Shown: positions 29,575 to 32,165 of the stretch, piece after piece
Numbering within the stretch: the stretch's first letter is position 1
Layout: the number at the start of each line of letters is the position of its first letter
From: an uncultured Eubacteriales bacterium
GTDB lineage: Bacteria > Bacillota > Clostridia > Oscillospirales > Butyricicoccaceae
Reading direction: 5' to 3'
Assembly (NCBI GenBank): GCA_910586105.1
Contig: CAJUGU010000030.1
Span: 1-32,165, forward strand
DNA: 32,165 nt
Notes under the pieces: model-generated
Seen by the model: the letters and a program-made list of their open reading frames with translations, nothing else
What the model was told of the DNA's origin: nothing
The model's database searches: none
Translations under genes and position numbers: made by a program

Positions 29575-30741
29575 ATGACTGATTTTTTGATCCGACGTTT
29601 CGTCCCCGGCTGGCAGGATACCCGCGACACGCGGGTGCGCGAGCGCTATGGCGTACTTTCCGGCTTTGTGGGGCTGGGCTGCAACGCGCTGCTGTTTGTG
29701 GTCAAGCTCGCGATCGGGCTGTTCACCGGGTCGATCTCGATCGCCGCCGACGCGATGAATAATTTATCCGACGGATTGTCGTCGCTGATCTCCATTGTAG
29801 GGTTCAAGCTGGCGGCGAAGGCGCCGGACAGCAAGCATCCCTTCGGCTATGGCCGTTCGGAGTATATCGCGGGGCTTGCGGTGTCCATGCTGATCCTGAC
29901 TGTCGGGCTGGAATTCCTGAAAAGCTCGGTCAGCCGCATCCTGCATCCCTCGCCGGTGCTGTTCAGCCCGGTGCTGGCGGGGCTGCTGGCGCTTTCGATC
30001 CTTGTGAAGCTGTGGATGGGGCTGTTCAACCGCCGGATCGGCAAGGCGATTCAATCCGCCGTGCTGCTCGCCGCGATGCAGGATTCGATCAACGACGTAG
30101 TCACGACGACGGTCGTCGTCGTGGGCATGGTAGCGGGGCAGTTCACCGACCATCCGGTCGACGGTTATATCGGCGTGATCGTCGCGCTGTTCATCCTTTG
30201 GGCGGGGTGGGGGATCGCGAAGGATACCCTTGCGCCGCTGATCGGCGAGGGCGCGGATCCGGAAAGCGCGGCGGAGATCGAGGCGTTGGTGCTCGGCTTC
30301 CCGGAGATTGTGGGCGTTCACGATCTGATCATTCACAACTATGGCGCGGGCAAATCGCTGGCGTCGCTCCATGCGGAGGTGCCGGACAGCTCGGATTTTG
30401 TCGCCGTCCATGAGGTGATCGACGAAGCGGAGAAGCTGGTCTGGCAGCGCACGGGCATTTATCTGGTCATCCATATGGATCCGATCGCGCTGAATGACGA
30501 GCATGTGAATGCGACGCGCGAGTTGGTGCGCGAAACGCTCGTCGGCCTGGACGGACGTCTGTCGATGCATGATTTCCGGATGGTGAAGGGCAAAAAGCAG
30601 ATCAATCTGATCTTTGACGTGATTATACCGTTTGAATACACAAAAGCGCAGCGGGATTCGCTGCGCGCGGAATTGACCGATCGAATCCGGCGGGTCGACG
30701 CGCGGTACAATCTGGTCATGACGCTCGAACATCATATGTAA
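29575..30741 (+). CDS. Cation diffusion facilitator transporter (MntE-like)
   Basis: A 388-aa proton-coupled metal exporter. The N-terminal domain has six membrane helices (from about residue 26 to 215). Putative metal ligands are Asn 62 and Asp 66 in DAMNNLSD (helix 2) and Asp 170/Asp 174 in QDSINDV (helix 5), the N-D/D-D set described for streptococcal Mn exporter MntE. HPFGYGRSEY (88-97) is also conserved. The C-terminal cytoplasmic region (about 220-388) is about twice the usual length and holds two ferredoxin-like modules in tandem, as in MntE-type members. Metal specificity, probably manganese, is inferred from these residues. It follows the DUF1294 gene by 3 bp. Confidence 0.93.
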   Translation: MTDFLIRRFVPGWQDTRDTRVRERYGVLSGFVGLGCNALLFVVKLAIGLFTGSISIAADAMNNLSDGLSSLISIVGFKLAAKAPDSKHPFGYGRSEYIAGLAVSMLILTVGLEFLKSSVSRILHPSPVLFSPVLAGLLALSILVKLWMGLFNRRIGKAIQSAVLLAAMQDSINDVVTTTVVVVGMVAGQFTDHPVDGYIGVIVALFILWAGWGIAKDTLAPLIGEGADPESAAEIEALVLGFPEIVGVHDLIIHNYGAGKSLASLHAEVPDSSDFVAVHEVIDEAEKLVWQRTGIYLVIHMDPIALNDEHVNATRELVRETLVGLDGRLSMHDFRMVKGKKQINLIFDVIIPFEYTKAQRDSLRAELTDRIRRVDARYNLVMTLEHHM

Positions 30742-30806
30742 GCGCGGAGGAGCGGGACGCCGTCCGATGTCCCGGGAACTGCGGGAAAGGTACGAAGGAG
30801 GAATTT

Positions 30807-32081
30807 ATGCTATTACTTGAAAATGCGCGTGTGATGGACCCTTATACCGGTTTTGACGGTGTGCGCGCGCTTTTGATCGACGACGGCGGCACGATCCGGG
30901 AGATCGCGGAGACGATCAACGCGGAGGGCGCGCGGCGGGTCGACCTGACGGGGATGGCCGTGACGCCGGGCTTTGTGGATACGCACGTGCATTTCCGCGA
31001 TCCGGGACAGACCGAAAAGGAGGATGTTTTCAGCGGTGCGCGGGCAGCGGTGGCGGGCGGTTTTACGACAGTCGTCTGCATGGCGAACACGCAGCCGGTC
31101 TGCGACAGCGTCGAAACGTTATCGGGCATCCGGACGCGCGCGGCGCAGGTTGAAAACCTGAATATTTTGCAAGCATGCGCGATCACGCGGGGGCTGCGCG
31201 GCCAAACGCTGACGGATTTTGAAGCGTTGCTTGCGGCGGGCGCGGCGGGCTTCACGGACGACGGGGTAAATCTGAGCGACGCCGCGTTAGCGCGCCGTGC
31301 GATGGAGGAAGCGGCCCGGCGGGGGGCGCTGTTATCTTTTCATGAAGAGGATCCGGCGTTGTTGGGTTCTCCGGGGGTCAATGCGGGCTCGGAGGCGGCG
31401 CGTCGGCTGGGGGTACCGGGCGCGTCGGCTGGCTCGGAATTTGGAATGATTGAGCGAGATATCGCGCTGGCATTGGAGACGGGGGCGCGGGTCGTGTTCC
31501 AGCACATTTCGGCGGCGGGTTCGGTCGAGCGGATCCGAAAAGGAAAAGCGGCGGGCGCGTCGATCTATTGTGAAGCGACGCCGCACCACATCAGCCTGAC
31601 CGAAGACGCGGTGCTTTATCATGGGACATTCGCACGGATGAATCCGCCGCTGCGCACGGAAGCCGACCGTGCGGCGATCTTGGACGGGCTGGCAGACGGC
31701 ACGATCGACATGATCGCGACCGACCATGCGCCGCACACGGCGGCGGAGAAAGCGCGGGGCTGGACGAGTGCGCCGTCGGGGATCATCGGACTGGAAACGG
31801 CGTTTTCGGTCTGCAACACGGCGCTTGTGCAGGCGGGGCGTCTCACGCAAATGCAGCTGCTGGAAAAAATGAGCCGGAACCCGGCGCAGATCTACGGTTT
31901 GGGGGGCAAGAGCATCGAACCGGGCAACCGGGCGGAGCTGGCGCTCCTGGACTGGGACTGCGAAAAGGTATATACGGAATATGCTTCAAAGGGGATCAAC
32001 ACCCCCTTTACGGGGGTACCACTGCGCGGCGCGGTCGTAGGCGCGATCTATGGGGCGCGCCTGAGCGGGCTGATGCGCTGA
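30807..32081 (+). CDS. pyrC: Dihydroorotase (type I)
   Basis: A 424-aa amidohydrolase closing carbamoyl-aspartate to dihydroorotate in pyrimidine synthesis. Zinc ligands and active-site residues are visible: HVHFRDPG (His 60, His 62), GFTDDG (Asp 151), FHEED (His 179), FQHIS (His 233) and ATDHAPH (Asp 306, His 310). The body and the MNPPLRTEADR segment match type I enzymes. AAGGAGGAATTT precedes the start codon. It lies 65 bp after the cation transporter gene with no terminator seen, so read-through is possible. No other pyr gene is in the window. The 84 bases after it are GC-rich with hairpin potential and end at the window edge. Confidence 0.97.
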   Translation: MLLLENARVMDPYTGFDGVRALLIDDGGTIREIAETINAEGARRVDLTGMAVTPGFVDTHVHFRDPGQTEKEDVFSGARAAVAGGFTTVVCMANTQPVCDSVETLSGIRTRAAQVENLNILQACAITRGLRGQTLTDFEALLAAGAAGFTDDGVNLSDAALARRAMEEAARRGALLSFHEEDPALLGSPGVNAGSEAARRLGVPGASAGSEFGMIERDIALALETGARVVFQHISAAGSVERIRKGKAAGASIYCEATPHHISLTEDAVLYHGTFARMNPPLRTEADRAAILDGLADGTIDMIATDHAPHTAAEKARGWTSAPSGIIGLETAFSVCNTALVQAGRLTQMQLLEKMSRNPAQIYGLGGKSIEPGNRAELALLDWDCEKVYTEYASKGINTPFTGVPLRGAVVGAIYGARLSGLMR

Positions 32082-32165
32082 CCCTTTGCATCCTATGTGG
32101 ACGGTGGCGGGCTCCGCCCTGCACCCGGCCCCTCGCCGGGGCGGCGTCCTGCGCGGACGGCGGCG

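Overview
The window reads as a chromosomal segment of a GC-rich, low-copy-repeat Firmicute of the Clostridia, most likely an anaerobic gut-type member of the Oscillospiraceae/Ruminococcaceae. The evidence is strong AGGAGG-type ribosome binding sites, many near-consensus TTGACA-N17-TATAAT promoters, lipobox lipoproteins, and typical clostridial families: WYL regulator, YesL-like membrane protein, LplB/YtcP-type sugar permeases, Gx transporter/NusG-II/ApbE trio, BlaI/M56 pair and CFI-box protein. No rRNA, tRNA, CRISPR array or intact insertion sequence was recognised. The taxonomic statement is inference.

Layout. (1) 1-1830: a DJ-1/PfpI-like protein divergent from a WYL-domain regulator. (2) 1.9-11.97 kb: a sugar-use locus. 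On the minus strand lie a LacI-type regulator, an unknown membrane-anchored protein and an unknown lipoprotein as one tight operon, followed by a separate YesL-like membrane protein. On the plus strand lie two sugar ABC permeases, a lipoprotein solute-binding protein with its own promoter, an intracellular GH32 beta-fructosidase and a PfkB fructokinase. Together they describe import of a fructose-containing oligosaccharide (sucrose or similar), hydrolysis inside the cell and phosphorylation of the released fructose. The transporter ATPase is not encoded here and is presumably shared. Operator-like TGAAA-N2-TTTCA palindromes occur around both divergent promoters.

(3) 11.97-12.2 kb: a non-coding stretch with nested inverted repeats that looks like a small miniature transposon remnant. 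(4) 12.2-17.4 kb: a response regulator, histidine kinase, ABC ATPase and FtsX-type permease. Three GTCA motifs spaced exactly 11 bp lie upstream of the ABC genes, as expected if the regulator activates them. The block is closed by a strong bidirectional terminator.

(5) 17.4-22.5 kb, minus strand: a Ser/Thr kinase with an extracytoplasmic sensor region, a CFI-box protein, a 68-aa membrane protein, a lipoprotein ApbE flavin transferase, a NusG domain II protein, a Gx transporter family protein and a Gly/Asn-rich low-complexity lipoprotein. The kinase is divergent from an unusual XRE-like HTH protein, and the two promoters share a self-complementary -10 sequence. (6) 23.3-24.1 kb: an RraA/aldolase-family protein.

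(7) 24.2-29.2 kb: a BlaI-type repressor and an M56 (BlaR1-like) membrane protease, followed by an 83-aa secreted peptide, a 386-aa secreted protein and a 513-aa protein, all three of unknown function. DNA from about 25.7 to 27.5 kb is visibly AT-rich against the surrounding GC-rich genes, which suggests acquisition. This is the best candidate in the window for a previously undescribed system: a protease-sensed, repressor-controlled secreted module. (8) 29.2-32.1 kb: housekeeping genes (DUF1294 membrane protein, MntE-like cation efflux transporter, dihydroorotase PyrC).
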